Shown here one piece after another: positions 63,777 to 64,000 of a DNA stretch of 64,000 bases. The translations under genes were made by a program, and so were the position numbers. Source of the DNA: Pseudomonas sp. gcc21 (GTDB lineage Bacteria > Pseudomonadota > Gammaproteobacteria > Pseudomonadales > Pseudomonadaceae); contig NZ_CP051625.1 of assembly GCF_012844345.1 (NCBI RefSeq), forward strand, positions 2,976,001 to 3,040,000. Reading direction: 5' to 3'. Each line of letters begins with the position of its first letter. The stretch's first letter is position 1. Under the pieces are notes generated by a model that saw only the letters and a list, made by a program, of their open reading frames with translations, was not told where the DNA came from and ran no database searches.

Positions 63777-64000
63777 ATGGTTCCGAAAATGCCTAAGAAA
63801 CCGAATCCATCCAACACTGCAGCTCCCGCAACTGCACCGGCGGAAGGCGAACGTCGAGCACTCCGTGGATACATTGGCCAGTACGAGCGGGCGGGCGCTG
63901 CCATTTATGCTGCGCTCGAGCGCGACGAGCTGCTCTGGATCGGCGTCGCAGACCGCAACGCGGGTATTGCCGACGACTTGGTGCTCGGTTTCGATGGGGT
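63777..64000 (+). CDS. N-terminus of a probable large NTPase/dsDNA-nuclease-domain protein, truncated by window edge
   Basis: About 74 residues to the edge. After a low-complexity start (K-K-P-N-P-S-N-T-A-A-P-A-T-A-P) comes R-A-L-R-G-Y-I-G-Q-Y-E-R-A-G-A-A-I-Y-A-A and D-R-N-A-G-I-A-D-D-L-V-L-G. This opening (G-Y-x-x-Q-Y-x-x-A, then A-D-x-x-A-G-x-x-D-D) is what I recall from large bacterial NTPases of the NACHT/STAND and dsDNA-nuclease type found in defence islands. Starts at 63777 or 63789 are possible; neither has a good ribosome-binding site. It belongs to the second element. Confidence 0.6.
   Translation, partial: MVPKMPKKPNPSNTAAPATAPAEGERRALRGYIGQYERAGAAIYAALERDELLWIGVADRNAGIADDLVLGFDG

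Noticed and set aside
63566-63904. Minus-strand frame of 112 codons near the right edge
   Set aside because: It overlaps the more protein-like truncated gene on the other strand and has low-complexity composition.

Overview
The window looks like chromosome of a Pseudomonadaceae gammaproteobacterium, probably a marine Pseudomonas/Halopseudomonas relative. The evidence is a MexAB-OprM/TtgABC-type pump with a TtgR-like regulator and operator-like palindrome, a 14-bp palindrome identical to the core of the Pseudomonas ParB site, and Pseudomonas-type ArsR/ACR3, TrmO and DUF3301 genes. No rRNA and no CRISPR array were seen. One intact tRNA (Arg, anticodon CCG) is present.

1-20958 is a catabolic region. 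A minus-strand operon holds two overlapping acyl-CoA dehydrogenases (probable heteromer), an enoyl-CoA hydratase, an SDR and an NDP-forming acyl-CoA synthetase that runs off the left edge; a MaoC hydratase lies upstream. A LysR gene is divergent from a plus-strand operon of MmgE/PrpD protein, MaoC, acyl-CoA dehydrogenase, MaoC, CaiB/BaiF CoA-transferase, two CitE-like lyases and an SDR. A TRAP transporter (P, Q, M) and an outer-membrane porin follow. Read together: uptake of a small, probably branched, dicarboxylate, CoA activation, dehydrogenation, hydration and lyase cleavage to central metabolites. The substrate is inferred, not shown.

21256-53821 is mostly ordinary core and accessory chromosome: a CobW-type GTPase, DUF3301, TrmO and a hydrolase; arsR-acr3; an acyl-CoA ligase; a TPR response regulator with a histidine kinase; DUF533; the RND pump operon and TetR regulator; a GH79-like lipoprotein; a CheY-like and KaiC-like pair; an S8 peptidase; YhhN; a GFA protein; and an EmrAB pump. 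Set into it at 45465-49310 is a 1281-residue fusion of methyltransferase, PLD nuclease, DExH helicase, S24-like and DUF3427 regions, a candidate single-gene defence system.

53983-64000 is a tRNA-Arg-associated integration hotspot. A 3' tRNA fragment plus a 21-bp core lies at the left. An intact tRNA-Arg followed by a second copy of the 21-bp core lies at the right. A similar arm sequence sits exactly 119 bp inside each core, suggesting tandem related elements. No integrase is visible. Cargo: a WYL regulator cut by an IS3-family element with a 3-bp target duplication, two small-operon genes, a Sel1-repeat protein, a possible ART/RES-like protein, an OGG-fold-like protein and a decayed second IS3-family element. 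A truncated gene at the right edge resembles the N-terminus of large defence NTPases.
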